NCBI GenBank assembly: GCA_025594325.1
Contig: JANHCV010000013.1
Coordinates: 868,001 to 932,000, forward strand
Source: Blastocladiella emersonii ATCC 22665
Lineage: Eukaryota > Blastocladiomycota > Blastocladiomycetes > Blastocladiales > Blastocladiaceae
DNA: 64,000 nt
Direction of reading: 5' to 3'
The position numbers and the translations under genes are program-made. The notes below the pieces were generated by a model, which worked only from the letters and a program-made list of their open reading frames with translations, was not told where the DNA came from and did no database searches. Below are positions 1-10,294 of this stretch, one piece after another; positions within the stretch are counted from its first letter, which is position 1; every line of letters starts with the position of its first letter.

Positions 1-700
1 CAAACGCGTACGCTTGAGTGTCGGCGACCTTGCCGCCAGCTTTTGGGCATTCGGCGCAGTTTGGGGGACTCGTAGCGGTGCGGCCAGAGCTGGTGCAAAC
101 AGCCGCGGGTCGGCAGCTGGCCTGCGAGCGCGCGGAGCTGGAAGCACGGGAGCGAGTTCGCGGTGAGGGACTCGCTCGGGTGGATGCGGCGCGTGCTGCC
201 CCGAAGCGCAGTGACAAGGGCTGGGACATCGATGGGGGAGGACGTGATGCCAGCGGACGCGGTCAGAGCGAGCAGCGGGTCGTGTCGCGCGTCGTGCAGG
301 CGGCGGAGAGAGCGTCGCGGGACTGAGTTGAAGTCGCAGCCGCGCCTGCGCGCCGTGAAGGGCGCATCGAGGTCCGCGCGGACGGCGGCGGCGATTCACA
401 GCGGGAGATGCGCGGCAGCCCTTGTTGGCGAGCGCGTCGGCCTCCTCATTCTCCAAGTTCACGGCGTGGCCACGGACCCACTCGACCTGGAGCTCGCGGG
501 CCGCGATGATCCAGCGGAGCACGGCCCACTCGAGCGAGCACGTTGCGCGGACCCGCACCCACGCGAACAGCGAGTTCCAGCGATCCGCTCATGAAGACGT
601 CTGCGCCCGCTGCAAAGTCCGGCAAACCCAAGCCACGGAGCGACCCGTCCGTGCAACGGACCGCAACTCAAAGAGCGGATCTCTCGACCTCGCAGTCCTC
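1..700 (-). mobile_element. Decayed non-LTR (LINE) retrotransposon, RNase H region
   Basis: Translated on the minus strand, the stretch from about 655 down to 410 gives a ribonuclease H domain in two frames. The first frame has the TDGS motif carrying the first catalytic aspartate. After a frameshift near 585 it continues with WNSLFAWVRV, then LEWAVLRWIIAARELQVEWV, then RGHAVNLENEEADALANKG, the classic C-terminal RNase H signature (WVRGHxxxxxNExADxLA). Further down, at about 25-65 and in another frame, a CAEC pair resembles the zinc knuckle that ends many LINE ORF2 proteins. At least two frameshifts show the element is dead. The window edge cuts it, so reverse transcriptase and ends are not visible. 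The RNase H assignment is firm; the retrotransposon class is inferred from the zinc knuckle and family knowledge. Confidence 0.75.
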
Positions 701-1547
701 ACTCGAACTCAAGTCCATGGGACCTCGCAAGTCGTTCTCGGTGCAACCGTTGAACTCGCGCCCACGTCAACGAGCCTGCGCTAGCGGCTCCCAGGTGAAC
801 CGCGTCGTTTAAGGATGTGCACTGAACACGGGCTCCGTTTTCCAACACGCACTCCAAGCACGGGCTCCGCTAGCGGCTTACCGCGCTTCTGCATCTCTCA
901 CGCTTTCATGTGCTCGGAGTCTCGCGGGCCTGGTCGAGGGTCGGTGCAAAGCGTTAAACGTTCCGCGATGGCCGAGCGGAACAGCGTCAAGCGACGCGCT
1001 TCCGGGGGTTGGGCCGAGGCCGATCACGTGCACGGCCAGGACGCGTTGCGCCACAGCGATCACATGAGAAACGACGCGTCTGTCACGCGTTTTCGGCGCT
1101 CACGTGAATCGCGCTCACGTGAGCGTCGGCACCCTATCCGGCCGCGACGCGGTCTAAAAAGAGGGCTTTAGCCCTCGATGTCAGAATCGGCCGTGTCAGA
1201 GTGCGCCGCGACACGCATCGTGTTCCGGACGGTGATCACAGACGAGATATGTATAAACGAATCACGTGCGGATGAGCGACACGAGGAAACCCTCCACGAG
1301 TCTCAAAAAAGCACAAGATGCCTGTTGCGGAACCCAAATCGAGGCACCGCTCATTCGGAGCAAGTTGTGGCAGTGCACTCACTTGATGAAAACGAAGGTG
1401 TGCCACTACACGATCAGATCGAGCCGTAATTTTAAGGTGAACCGCGCGACTCGCTTAACGCGGACCCGTATGAAAGAGAGCCATCCACGCGCCCTCTCGC
1501 TCCACCCGAAAACACTTGACAACCAACGTAATCAACAGCAGTATCCA
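701..1547. other. Intergenic, no supported gene; E-box/MluI-box cluster
   Basis: Only short overlapping reading frames occur. Between 1022 and 1120 there are several CACGTG/CACATG and ACGCGT elements, including a minus-strand partial copy (1040-1056) of the dispersed composite motif described elsewhere (GTGGCGCAACGCGTC). Confidence 0.5.
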
Positions 1548-1890
1548 AAGAAAAATGCCTCGGCAACGGTTTGTGTCGGGATGAGCAACGGCGGCGACTA
1601 AGCGGCCTGCGTCGCGGACCCGAACAACTTGGCCACGCTCGCGGCCAATGGCGGCGCCGACTCGATTGCCACATTCACCAATGCCGACGGCGGCATCGTG
1701 ACAAAGGATTCCGTGCTCGGCGCGCTCCGCGAAATGATCGAGTCCGCGCAGCCCGGCGACCAGCTACTTTTTTCGTTCTCGGGCCAGGCCGGTGAGCAGA
1801 CCAGTGGCGACGGCAACATGATCCAGCTCGGCGACGGCCAGACCATCACCACCGACCAGATCCAGGGGATTGTTGGCTCGCTTCCCGTCG
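1548..1890 (+). pseudogene. Metacaspase (caspase-like p20) remnant
   Basis: The frame read through 1599-1601 (a TAA stop) gives an N-terminal stretch with the layout of a metacaspase p20 domain: a beta strand ending VCVGMSNGGD, then ACVADPNNL where metacaspases have the GCxxDxxN segment, then AQPGDQLLFSFSGQ where active enzymes have PGDxLFFxFSGHG. The catalytic histidine position therefore reads Gln. The sequence stops before the catalytic cysteine and runs directly into an unrelated leucine-rich-repeat frame. With an internal stop, a lost His and no Cys half, this is a dead fragment. A non-catalytic homologue spliced around the stop is less likely. Confidence 0.6.
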
Positions 1891-2610
1891 ACTGTGGAAC
1901 GTCTCGTTCTTCGCAACGTTTGCAACGAGCTTGCTGCTCTCATCCGACTTGCTAGCCGTGAGCGCTCTTCACTGAAGTATTTTGAATTCTCCCGAACAAA
2001 CATGTTTTCTTACTATGACGACGTCAAGTGTACCCTCAACGAGTGTCGTGGATCGCTGCCGCTTGACGTGGTCGTTCTTCCAGCAATCGAAGAGCTCAGT
2101 TTTCATGATGTCCGATTCGAGACTCCGGATCACGCAGCAGCCTTGCTCCCGCGTCTTCTCGGGCCAAACCTCAGCCATCTGTGTCTGTGCCGCTGCGCGA
2201 TTGGAGACGCGGGTGCTGAAGTTGTCATCCAGTGCGCTACGCTCGCTCTCGAGCACATCGCGCTCTTCAGCGCCGAAATCGGCAACGCTGGAGCGGCTGC
2301 CATTGCCGCGGGGCTGCCCGCGTCCGTCACAGTCTTGAACTCGTATGACAGCGACGCGAACGAGCAGCTCTTTTTGATGGGTCTCGGGCGCATCCCAGCG
2401 TTTCGGGCATTTCTGCATTACGAGTACGCTGACAGCGTATCTGAACCACTGCGAGCGCATTTCTACGAGCTTCGAACGCCGTATCCGGTGTTCTACTCTT
2501 TCGACATGGACTACTCGAGCAACTCGGGATACGACGAGGCCGAGATTGCAGCGGAGCTTGGCTACTTGGCAGTCGAGCCGGGCGACTTGGCGTCCGAGAG
2601 CGAAGAGTGA
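1871..2610 (+). pseudogene. Leucine-rich-repeat (RNI-like) protein, 5'-truncated
   Basis: An open frame of about 246 codons runs to a TGA at 2608-2610. It contains RNI-type leucine-rich repeats, for example LERLVL-like strands near the start, then LSHLCLCRCAIGDAGAE and LEHIALFSAEIGNAGAAAIA, the ribonuclease-inhibitor pattern with GDAGAE/GNAGAA turns. The first in-frame ATG is well inside the repeats (about 2002), so the amino terminus is missing or lies in an unseen exon. Upstream the frame abuts a metacaspase remnant in a different phase, which suggests recombination rather than a true fusion. The C-terminus is acidic and tyrosine-rich. No partner or function can be assigned. Confidence 0.5.
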
Positions 2611-2974
2611 GTGTAAGTGTATCTCGCAGATCGGTTTAGTGAAGTATGAATTTCCATCGTCAAATAAAAGAATTTGGAAGATTGCTGCCGTTTCAGCAAA
2701 TCAGATGCGCCTGTCTACGCCTAGTGCAGGTGGCGCGACGCGTCGCACGCGGTTCCGGTGCTGATGGTTCACCTGATCCACGCCAACGAACGTGGAGCTC
2801 GTTTGGTTGTTCAAATGTATGAGTTTTGAGAAAATCGCGAGATGGGAGTGCACAAATATGGGATTGAAACGAAGAGGCAACAAACTGGAAGTTTTTGATT
2901 CAAACGCTAAAGACAACGCGTCGCTCAAGTCGAGCAGATAGCACAGCAACATTTATAGTTGCAAGACGCTGCGC

Positions 2975-4097
2975 TCAGAGCCAGCACAAATCCTCCCACC
3001 AGTTCTGCGTGTCCAAGTAGTACTGGTGCATGTTGCGTTTCACGAGGTTCGTGTCAAAGTAGTGGAAGCCGACCTCGTCGATGACCTCGCTGAGAATGTC
3101 CGTGTGCCCGACGAGCGAGATGGTGTGTAGGGCGTTCTTGGAAATCGGCGTGTCGGGGTAGTTGATCCACCAGTACGCCGCCTCGATCGCGTCGTTGCGC
3201 GCCGCCAGCACGATCGGGTTGGCGGGCATGGAGTCGTCGAGATCGAACGCGCCGTCGAGCAGGTCGAGCATGGCCGTGTCGTCGTTCTTGGTCGCGTCCT
3301 CGACCGCGTCCACCGTCAGGCCGAGCGAGATCCCGCTCGTGTAGAGCCACCACTTGACCGTCTTGACGTGGCCCTTGCTGACGGCCCAGTTGAGCGCGTC
3401 GTCGGTGCACTTCATGTCGGTGCCGTAGGCCGACTTCCACCACGACAGCGTCGCGTTGTCGCCGCGGGCTGACGCCTCGTCGACGGCGTTGGCCGTGTAC
3501 AGCATCTCGAGGCGCGGGTCGCGCTGCGCGTGCCACCACTTGAGCACGTCGAGGTGCCCGTTCTCGGACGCCTTGTCGAGGGCCGCCGCCGTGTACTTGA
3601 GCTTGCCCTTGACCTTGACCCACTCGCGCAAGACTGCGAGGTTGCCCGTCGCGGCGGCCTCGTCGATCGACATGGTCGGCGCGACGGCCACGACCGCGGG
3701 AGCGCCGTTGGCGTTCGAATTACCCGCGGCCGCCGGCGCCTGATCGTAGGGCGCGACGCTGAGCAGCTTGGCACGGAGCACGCCGATCTCGGCCTCGAGC
3801 TCGCACGCACGCGCCATGTCGTCGTCGTGGATCGACCACACGTCCTTGTTCTCGCGCTGCAGCAACTCCATCTCGGCGCGCAGCTCGGCGGCCTTGGCCT
3901 CGAGCTCCTTGTTCTTGGCACGCAGCCCGCGCGCCTGTATGCCGTCGCAGGGTGAGTGATGAACAATTGAGGAGGGCAACGGCGGGCGAGTAACGCACCT
4001 GGTTCTCAAGGCGGCGGCGGTCCTCGCGGGCGAGCTCGAGCTGAGCGATCGCGTCAGGCAAGTTCATGGGCGGCCAGGCCAATTTGTGAGATGCCAT
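2975..4097 (-). CDS. Coiled-coil plus WW-type ankyrin-like repeat protein
   Basis: Two exons, 4097-3999 and 3934-2975, encode about 352 residues; the 64-nt intron 3935-3998 begins GTGCGT and ends CAG, phase 0. The amino-terminal third is a charged coiled coil (LELAREDRRRLENQ across the junction, then KELEAKAAELRAEMELLQRE). After an Ala/Pro linker come degenerate ankyrin-like units of about 33 residues with a Trp-Trp core (VLKWWHAQ, LSWWKSA, VKWWLYTSG). These units resemble repeats I associate with Blastocladiomycota; the function is probably protein binding. The start is the first ATG, and the coiled coil continues cleanly across the splice, which supports the model. It stands alone, not next to a DUF4470 gene. 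Confidence 0.8.
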
Positions 4098-5558
4098 GGT
4101 TGCTACGTTGCAGGTCGAACGGCGTCTAGTGAAGAGCTCAGTTTGGAGACGAGGCGAACGTTGTGGCGATCGTGAAAATCGGGGAGTCACCATTTTCATC
4201 GTTTCAGCGACTTGGCTCACGTGTGACGGTGGACAGTTCGGCGCGCCGCGCTGCGAGCCGGCGGTCGGCGGCTACTGCATCGCGGGCCCCAAGTCATGTC
4301 ACGAAAGTGCACAATCTCCTATTAAAACGCATGCTAATCGACACGCCTATGACCGGCCCGCGGCCGGACGATGCCTTGCAGAAACATCTGCCTGGCGGAC
4401 CTCCTAATTGTTGGCGGGGGTGATGGCGCCTTTCGAGACCTTCTTGAAGGGTCAACAGCAAGAAATTTGCAGCGGAACATTGCTGAGCGGTTCCACGGAG
4501 CGCACGTCGCGGTAATCGAGCGCTGGAGGCTTGAAACAGGCCGCTTGTGCATCACGTGAGTGGCGCGACGCGTCCATCTCAGCCCGCTCACGTACGAGAC
4601 GACCATCGCCAGTGCCTCCAACCATCACTCGGTTCGGGTGTCAATGCCCAAGTGACCCCTCGCCGCATGGCCCGTGTCTGAGCCAAAGACGCGTCGAGCG
4701 AGCGGAGCTTCTGAGCCCTGATGGATTTGCAGCGGCAAGAGCGACACGCTTGGTGCCGACCCATGTAGATCACGTGTCCCCGTGCGCACGCGCACTTGGT
4801 TTTGGGCAAGTTAATATTAATGCCGGACTGGTTGGTCGTGTCCTGTCAACGGCTCATTTCGGGTGCAGCCGATCCGCGTTAGATACCTGATCGACGCGGG
4901 CGGGGGATGACTAGATCTGGAACACACCCTTTTGCTTGCGCCTCGATTTAATTTGTTGCCATTTCTCGGCCTGGATTTGTTTTCCCCCCTTACGTTTCGC
5001 TAACTGTTCATCTACATCTGTTATTTACTCCTGTATCCACGTTTTCTAACGTGTTCAAGAGAGGTGCGAGCCTTGCTCGCTCACTCGTGTCTCAGCACCA
5101 TGCGTCTGCAAATGGATGCTGAGGCGGGCGGACGGCGTCCTTTTTACCTCGACCATCCCCTCGGTCATGCCCTCGCTGAACGATTCCGCTGCACCGTGAT
5201 CGTCGTCCTCAGCGCTGTGGCACGCGCTTGGGGCGCAGCTGTCATAGTCAATCGTGTTTACCTGTCGCCGGGCTCACCGTGGACCGCCCGGCAAACTCGA
5301 GCTCACGCACACCGCGCAGCTGTACGCTTCCGTCGCCAAGCCGGCAAGCGCTGACAGCGCAGCTCCGCTCCCCCGCGACGGCCCAGCCCACGTTCGCCAC
5401 GCCCGCTTTCAACGTCCCCGTCGTCGCGGCAACCACCAAGCACAGGTCGTACTTCATCTTCGGCCCGCACTCGTACCAGCTCATGATGCGGTACGTTGCG
5501 CAGGAAGCGGGTCTGCCCAAACCACTAGGCACGGGCGCAACCGCCGCGCGGTATCCGA
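4098..5558. other. Intergenic, no supported gene
   Basis: Short overlapping frames only. It contains a perfect copy of the dispersed composite motif at 4553-4574 and an AT-richer patch at about 4915-5060. A possible low-quality coding signal begins near 5230 and merges into the decayed gene at 5559-6288. Confidence 0.45.
4553..4574 (+). promoter_or_regulatory. Dispersed 22-bp composite motif, copy a
   Basis: Reads CACGTGA followed directly by GTGGCGCGACGCGTC, joining an E-box-like palindrome to an ACGCGT (MluI box-like) palindrome. The same string recurs between genes across the window. It could be a transcription-factor site or the conserved end of a repeat. No neighbouring gene start lies within 400 bp except the coiled-coil/ankyrin gene starting at 4097 on the minus strand, about 455 bp away. 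Confidence 0.6.
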
Positions 5559-6288
5559 ATGAGAGCAGTAACGCGGCTGCGGGGTAGCCTCGCGGTCGCC
5601 CAGTGCGCGTTGATGTCGATCCCGCAACCGATTCGGCCCACACCGGTTACTCGCGGCGGTGTCGATTGCAAGGAGGAAGACTCGTGGCTGATTACGGCGT
5701 TTACGGGCAACGACAAGCACGTCTTGCACAGCTGTCGCGCGGGCGGCGTGTGCGCGGCGGGAGACGACCGGATGGAACGGGATCGACGCGGGCACCAGCA
5801 GCGGCGACGACGAGTCGGACGCGAACGGGACCGGATACGACACCGTAGGTGACGTCGGATCCAACACGGCGGCCAGCGCCACGTACTACCTGACGTGGCG
5901 CGGCGACGCGCAGATGATCGTCCCCCGCTCCGAGTGACCGCTCATCTTCCGCGCGGCGCACAAGCACATCGAACACCGCGCCGGGTGCGCGGACGGGACC
6001 GACGCGGGAGCGTGCGGGCGCGTAGTGCGGCATCGATCGCTGCGCGACACGCTCCAGGGCATCCGGCAGTGGTACCAGACGCGGTGGTCCCGGTGCGAGA
6101 TCAGGCACGGCGCCGTGCGCTGCATCTTCGTGCAGTGTGCGTGCTGCGCCGCGCGCCCGCTCGACGGACCCGTGTCCATCGGTGCCGCCACCGCGACAGC
6201 CGCGCTAACTGATCCCGAAGACCGGAGCAAGGATTACGAGCTTGCCGAGGAGAGAATGCATCCGATGCCACGTGTACTAGACCTTTAA
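5559..6288 (+). pseudogene. Decayed unidentified gene
   Basis: Frames with plausible codon use run through this stretch, broken by a frameshift near 5775 and an in-frame TGA at 5936-5938. The first part has a cysteine-containing stretch (GGVDCKEEDSWLITAFTG) and the last part reads TLQGIRQWYQTRWSRCEI then a short Cys cluster (CIFVQCACCAA). I do not recognise a family. It could instead be several exons of a real gene, but I could not find convincing splice sites. Confidence 0.25.
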
Positions 6289-7078
6289 TAGCTGATACAT
6301 TGGCGGGAGGGAGAGTGGGAGACGCGGCGGCCGGCCGACTTGGTTGCTCGCCGCGGCGGATCGCGGCCCCCCCTACCTTCACCAATCATCGGATCGCGTG
6401 TGGGCGCGGGCCCGACTGCATGCAAAATGTTAAAGAAACACATGGAACCCATTTTCTTGCTGTATACGCCGAGAGGGCGGCGTCCGCTTCGAGCCGTCCG
6501 CGCAAGCTCGCCCAGCAGGCAAGACGCGCTGCACCACCATCTCACCTATTCGCCGCTTCCCGTCTTGTCGCATCAGAATAGTCCTACTTCTGCCGAGTGG
6601 TGTTCTCAATCTGCACCGACTCGTCCCTCGCACGTTGAAGCGCTCAGGGGACTGCGCGAAGTTGAGCACCCGCTCATTGCAGCGCTCTGGGACCGCCAAC
6701 ACTCCGCAACGCGGGCCACTTGAATATGCTCGTCTTGCACCCGAAATCTCGATTCATTGGAGCTCATCTTGAGATGGTGTGGCGAAACCGCGGCTATATC
6801 CAACCTTGAAAACAGAGTTGGGCGGGATGCTTGCTCTCGCCGCTCTCATGGAGCACTATCGCAACCATGTCAATATTACTCGAGCTCACGCTCATCACCC
6901 ACACCACGCACCGCCAGCCCGTCCGCGTGTACCTGTCCGACGCGCGGGATCAGGTGGTGTGTTCGACGCAACTCGCTTCGCCTCATGTCGACGGCGACGG
7001 CAACGTTGTCGTAGTGGAAGATGCAGCGAATCGAAAACGTACGACTCAACAGTGCCCGCGCTTTTCACAGCAAACAAA
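6289..7078. other. Intergenic, possibly the lost 5' end of the sphingosine-kinase gene
   Basis: Short frames only. A stretch at 6867-7050 reads LELTLITHTTHRQPVRVYL and could be a degraded amino terminus of the kinase downstream, but I cannot connect it in frame. Confidence 0.3.
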
Positions 7079-7867
7079 CTGATCGTCTTGCCATCCAGTC
7101 ATCACCACGCTGCACGCCAACCTGACCATTGGCGCGACCCACGCCGGCCAAGGCGGCGACCCGCTCGGACGCGACCTTGCGGCCGCTCCCACCGCGTTTA
7201 CAGCTGCCCGCCTGGCGACTCCGCCGCCGAGCGCCATATCGCCGTACACGTCCTGCGCCCCACTGCTTACCCGCGCCCAGCCACGGGCGTCGACACGCGC
7301 CGCCCGCGCTTCGAGTCGTGGACCTTTTGCGCGCCGTCCATCGAGGCCGCGCATGACGCGCGACGCTTGCTGCGGCAGTGGCTGGCCGTCGACCGGGCGC
7401 GCGACGCCACGTACCTCGCCATCGTCAACCCGCACGTGGGCAAGCGCCGCGCGTCGCGGATCCTGCGCACGATTGTCGAGCCGATGCTCGCGCTCGCCAT
7501 GGTTGGTGCCGAGACCGTCGTCACGCGCGGACGCATGCGCGCTTTCGAGGTCGCGCGCGACACCGACTTGGCCGCGTACCGCGGTGCACTGATTGTGGGC
7601 GGCGACGGCGTCGTTCACGAGTTCTTCAATGGGCTGCTCGCGCGAACCGATGACCGCGACGCGGCGCTTCAGTTCCCCGTGGCGCACGTCGCGGCGGGGA
7701 CGGGCAACGGGCTCGCGGCGTCGCTCAACGCGGTTCCTGCCGAGTACGCGGTTCTCGCCGCGCTCAACGAGTGGACGCAGCCGATTGATGTGCTCGATAC
7801 TCGTCACTGCTTCCCATCGCCTTCTCCGCCACAACCGGCTGCGCATCACCCGCCGGCTCACGCTTGA
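7079..7867 (+). pseudogene. Sphingosine (long-chain-base) kinase, catalytic N-terminal half
   Basis: The frame at 7220-7809 encodes the diacylglycerol-kinase-type catalytic domain of sphingosine kinases: a PH-like lead ending WTFCAPSIEAAHDA, the nucleotide strand YLAIVNPHVGK, then IVGGDGVVHEFFNGLLAR (the GGDG ATP-binding motif) and VAHVAAGTGNGLAASL, ending at QPIDVLDTRH. After that the frame turns to unrelated proline-rich residues and stops at 7865-7867. The carboxy-terminal half of the same enzyme is found immediately downstream on the opposite strand. Such enzymes phosphorylate sphingoid bases at membranes and are normally about 400-500 residues. This half alone lacks the lid and substrate parts, so the locus should be inactive. 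Confidence 0.75.
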
Positions 7868-8637
7868 GCCGAGAGAGAAACATGTTCTCATCGAGGCCGC
7901 GTGGTGCAAAAACACTGCACAGCCCGTGATGCACGACGATGCGCACGTTACCGAACGCCTCGGGCTCGCCGTCAGCCACCATGTGCCCGACTGGCCGTAC
8001 ATTGCTCCACTTGGGGTCGTCGCGCGCCAGGCCGGGCACGGCCGCGCTCGCCGCCCGCCCACCAGCTGCGTCACGATAGTGCTCCTCAAACACCTCGGCC
8101 CGCGTCGGGTGGGTCGGCTCAATGACGATAGCCGTGCACGCGACGTCGAGCACCTGCGGGTTCTGCACGACGTGGCCCGACGGCTGATCGAGCAGCGTGG
8201 CGAGAATGTCGCTGGGCTTCATGGTCGCCGAGCACACGAGCCGCATCGCGCCGTCGCTGAGCCGCGCGTACGGCGCACCGTTGAAGGTGGTCGTCAGGTG
8301 CGCCACGTTGTGCACGTTGAACCACTTGTACGCGTCGGGCGGGAGGACCATCCATCCCGTAGGTACGTCGTGCGGCGAGTGGAAGATGGCGTCACGTGGG
8401 GTATCAATAAGCGAGCCACCGTCGTTTGCCGCAACCGCAGTCGCGTGGTTGGCCGGCTCAACGTACGCGACGCGCAATCCGAGAAACCGGAACGCCTCAC
8501 TCTCAATGTCGAGGTCAGCGACGAACGCGTGCGTGAAGCTCAGGTGCATGAACCCGGTCCGCGCCGCCGCTGGGTTAGCGAGCCCCGTCGCCGAAGCGAT
8601 CGGCGTGATGCGGTACGCAGTAACAATGAAGAGCGAT
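7764..8637 (-). pseudogene. Sphingosine kinase, C-terminal half in inverted orientation
   Basis: Read on the minus strand, the open frame down from about 8637 gives the second domain of sphingosine kinases: FMHLSFTHAFVADLDIESE (family pattern SxxWGxxADxDxESE), then FNGAPYARLSDGAMRLV (P.A..SDG), and the final sheet VADGEPEAFGNVRIVVHHGL (family DGExVxxxxVxxxVxPGL). It begins without a start codon at a break near 8640 and ends at a stop at 7764-7766. Its last codons overlap the antisense of the catalytic half, which lies head-on at 7079-7809 on the plus strand. The simplest reading is an inversion of about 0.8 kb inside one gene with breakpoints near 7810 and 8640. Confidence 0.75.
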
Positions 8638-8748
8638 TTAGATACATTTATTCATGACGTCTCAGCGAGATGAGCGGCGCGTCCGACGCGTGACTCAGAC
8701 TCGCGATCGGCACGGCGAGTCGCGCTCCCCTCAGCGATACTCACTACC

Positions 8749-10074
8749 ATGGAACACATTTCACGAAGCTCTCACCTCATGCAACGTCTTCCCTACGAGG
8801 TCGTCGAGATGATCCTGCTGTGGGCCATCCGCGTCGACCCGCGCGGCATCGACCCGTGGCCGCTGATCCTCGTCTCGCGCGACGGCGCGTCACGGGTGAC
8901 CGCGGCCGCGCTCGGCTGGTCCCAACACGAACGCGCCTTCCAGCGAGGCAAACAGAAGCTTCGCGACATGCTAATTGCGCACCGCAGCGAGCAGCCGCCG
9001 GTTGATTGGAGCGAAGCGCACTTCTACCTCTCGCTGCTCTGTGCGGGCGGTCGCGCTGACCTGTTTGTCGACTGGCTCCGGCTGGGCCACATGGCGCCGA
9101 ATTCGCCCGACTACATGGACCTTGCGTCCATGCACGGCCAAACCGAGATCATCAAACTGCTCACCATCGTCTGCTCTCCACTCCTGTACACGGAGCGTGC
9201 TGTGGACGAAGCTGCGCGCGCGGGCGAAATTGCGACGCTGGAATGGTGGCGTACGTCGGGCCTACCTATCCGAGCCTCGCCTCGCGTGTGCAACGAGGCC
9301 ATCGAACGCGATGACCCAGCCGTGCTCGACCTGCTTATCGCATGCAAGCTCTTTCCGCTTGACGAGGATTCGCGCGGGATCGCTCAGGAAATTGACTTGG
9401 CCATCTTGGCCGGCAGCTTTCGCGTGATCGCGAGTCTTCGCTACTCAAAGGACGAACTCATCACGATTCCAGACTGGAACGGGATCCTGCCGCGCCTTGT
9501 CGAGAACGGGCGGGTGGACGTCTTGGCGTGGATTTACTGCACGTTCAAACACGGGTGTCTTCCTTGCATCCGCCACGATTCGGAGTACGTTGTTCCGGCT
9601 GAAACTTTCGATCTTGAGCACGGCGCTCCAGGATTCCTTGTCCCAGTCTTTTCAACGGATCTCCGTGTCGAGCAAAACGACTCCCTCGATGCCCTCGACG
9701 AGCTGCACGACCAGGACGAAGCAGTCGACGATGAACACGAGGCTTTGTTCGCCGCGCCGCCTTCTCTCTCACTCGAAGGCCACATGTTCTGGCTCTCTAT
9801 CTTCTTGTACGCCAACCGGAAGAGCAAAGTGCGCGTCCTCGACTGGCTTCTCAAGACGCTCCCGCCCGGAACGATTGTGTGCCCGAACGAGTGGCTCAGC
9901 GTCGCTGCGGGGGACGACGAAGACGAAGTTCTCGCGCGCCTCGAATCGTGGATGGGCTCGGGCCTCATGCTTCCGCTCGTTGGTGCCCTGCACGCTGTCC
10001 ATGCTGCGGCTGAGCTTGGCTTGGATCGGATTGTTGCGTGGTGGCGCGAGTCTGGCTATGTGCCTCGTTTGTGA
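8749..10074 (+). CDS. F-box-like plus ankyrin-like repeat protein
   Basis: An intronless 441-residue frame from an ATG at 8749 to a TGA. Residues about 13-45 (LPYEVVEMILLWAIR then PLILVSR) have the Leu-Pro-x-E-[VI]-[VI]-E-x-I-L pattern of an F-box-like opening. The rest is made of degenerate ankyrin-like units with the Trp-Trp signature, such as LEWWRTSGLPI and VAWWRESGYV at the extreme end. An acidic stretch lies near residue 325. A paralogue sits at 26421-27687 with colinear N- and C-termini. Here the gene is followed 220 bp later, on the same strand, by DUF4470 copy 1; the other paralogue is divergent from DUF4470 copy 2. A role as an SCF-type substrate receptor is only a guess from the F-box likeness. 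Confidence 0.8.
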   Translation: MEHISRSSHLMQRLPYEVVEMILLWAIRVDPRGIDPWPLILVSRDGASRVTAAALGWSQHERAFQRGKQKLRDMLIAHRSEQPPVDWSEAHFYLSLLCAGGRADLFVDWLRLGHMAPNSPDYMDLASMHGQTEIIKLLTIVCSPLLYTERAVDEAARAGEIATLEWWRTSGLPIRASPRVCNEAIERDDPAVLDLLIACKLFPLDEDSRGIAQEIDLAILAGSFRVIASLRYSKDELITIPDWNGILPRLVENGRVDVLAWIYCTFKHGCLPCIRHDSEYVVPAETFDLEHGAPGFLVPVFSTDLRVEQNDSLDALDELHDQDEAVDDEHEALFAAPPSLSLEGHMFWLSIFLYANRKSKVRVLDWLLKTLPPGTIVCPNEWLSVAAGDDEDEVLARLESWMGSGLMLPLVGALHAVHAAAELGLDRIVAWWRESGYVPRL

Positions 10075-10170
10075 CGACGTTGCGATGACTCTCTTTTCTA
10101 TGTATTTTGAGTATTGATCCTCAAAACTTGTTGTTCCACAATTGCGGATATTACCCGGCCCGTCAGTGAT

Positions 10171-10190
10171 GAACGCGTTGCGCCACACTT
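10171..10190 (-). promoter_or_regulatory. Composite motif, partial copy upstream of DUF4470 copy 1
   Basis: On the minus strand the stretch reads AAGTGTGGCGCAACGCGTTC, matching the 3' part of the dispersed motif. It lies about 105 bp before the ATG at 10295. Confidence 0.4.
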
Positions 10191-10294
10191 GGCTCTTGAT
10201 AGGAGTGACAGGGATGACGTGGAGCCCAAAATCGAAGGCGGACCGCCGCCGGAGCTCCACCTCCCCCGCCCACGCAATGAAACCAAAGAAGCTG

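Noticed and set aside
4553-4574. Composite motif as a tRNA gene or tRNA-derived SINE head
   Set aside because: It resembles a D-arm/A-box, but no B-box at proper distance, no cloverleaf and no CCA-acceptor pairing could be made. Kept only as one hypothesis.
6779-7867. Continuous 362-codon frame as an intact kinase gene
   Set aside because: Only the last ~200 codons are kinase; the C-terminal domain lies on the other strand, so the gene is broken.
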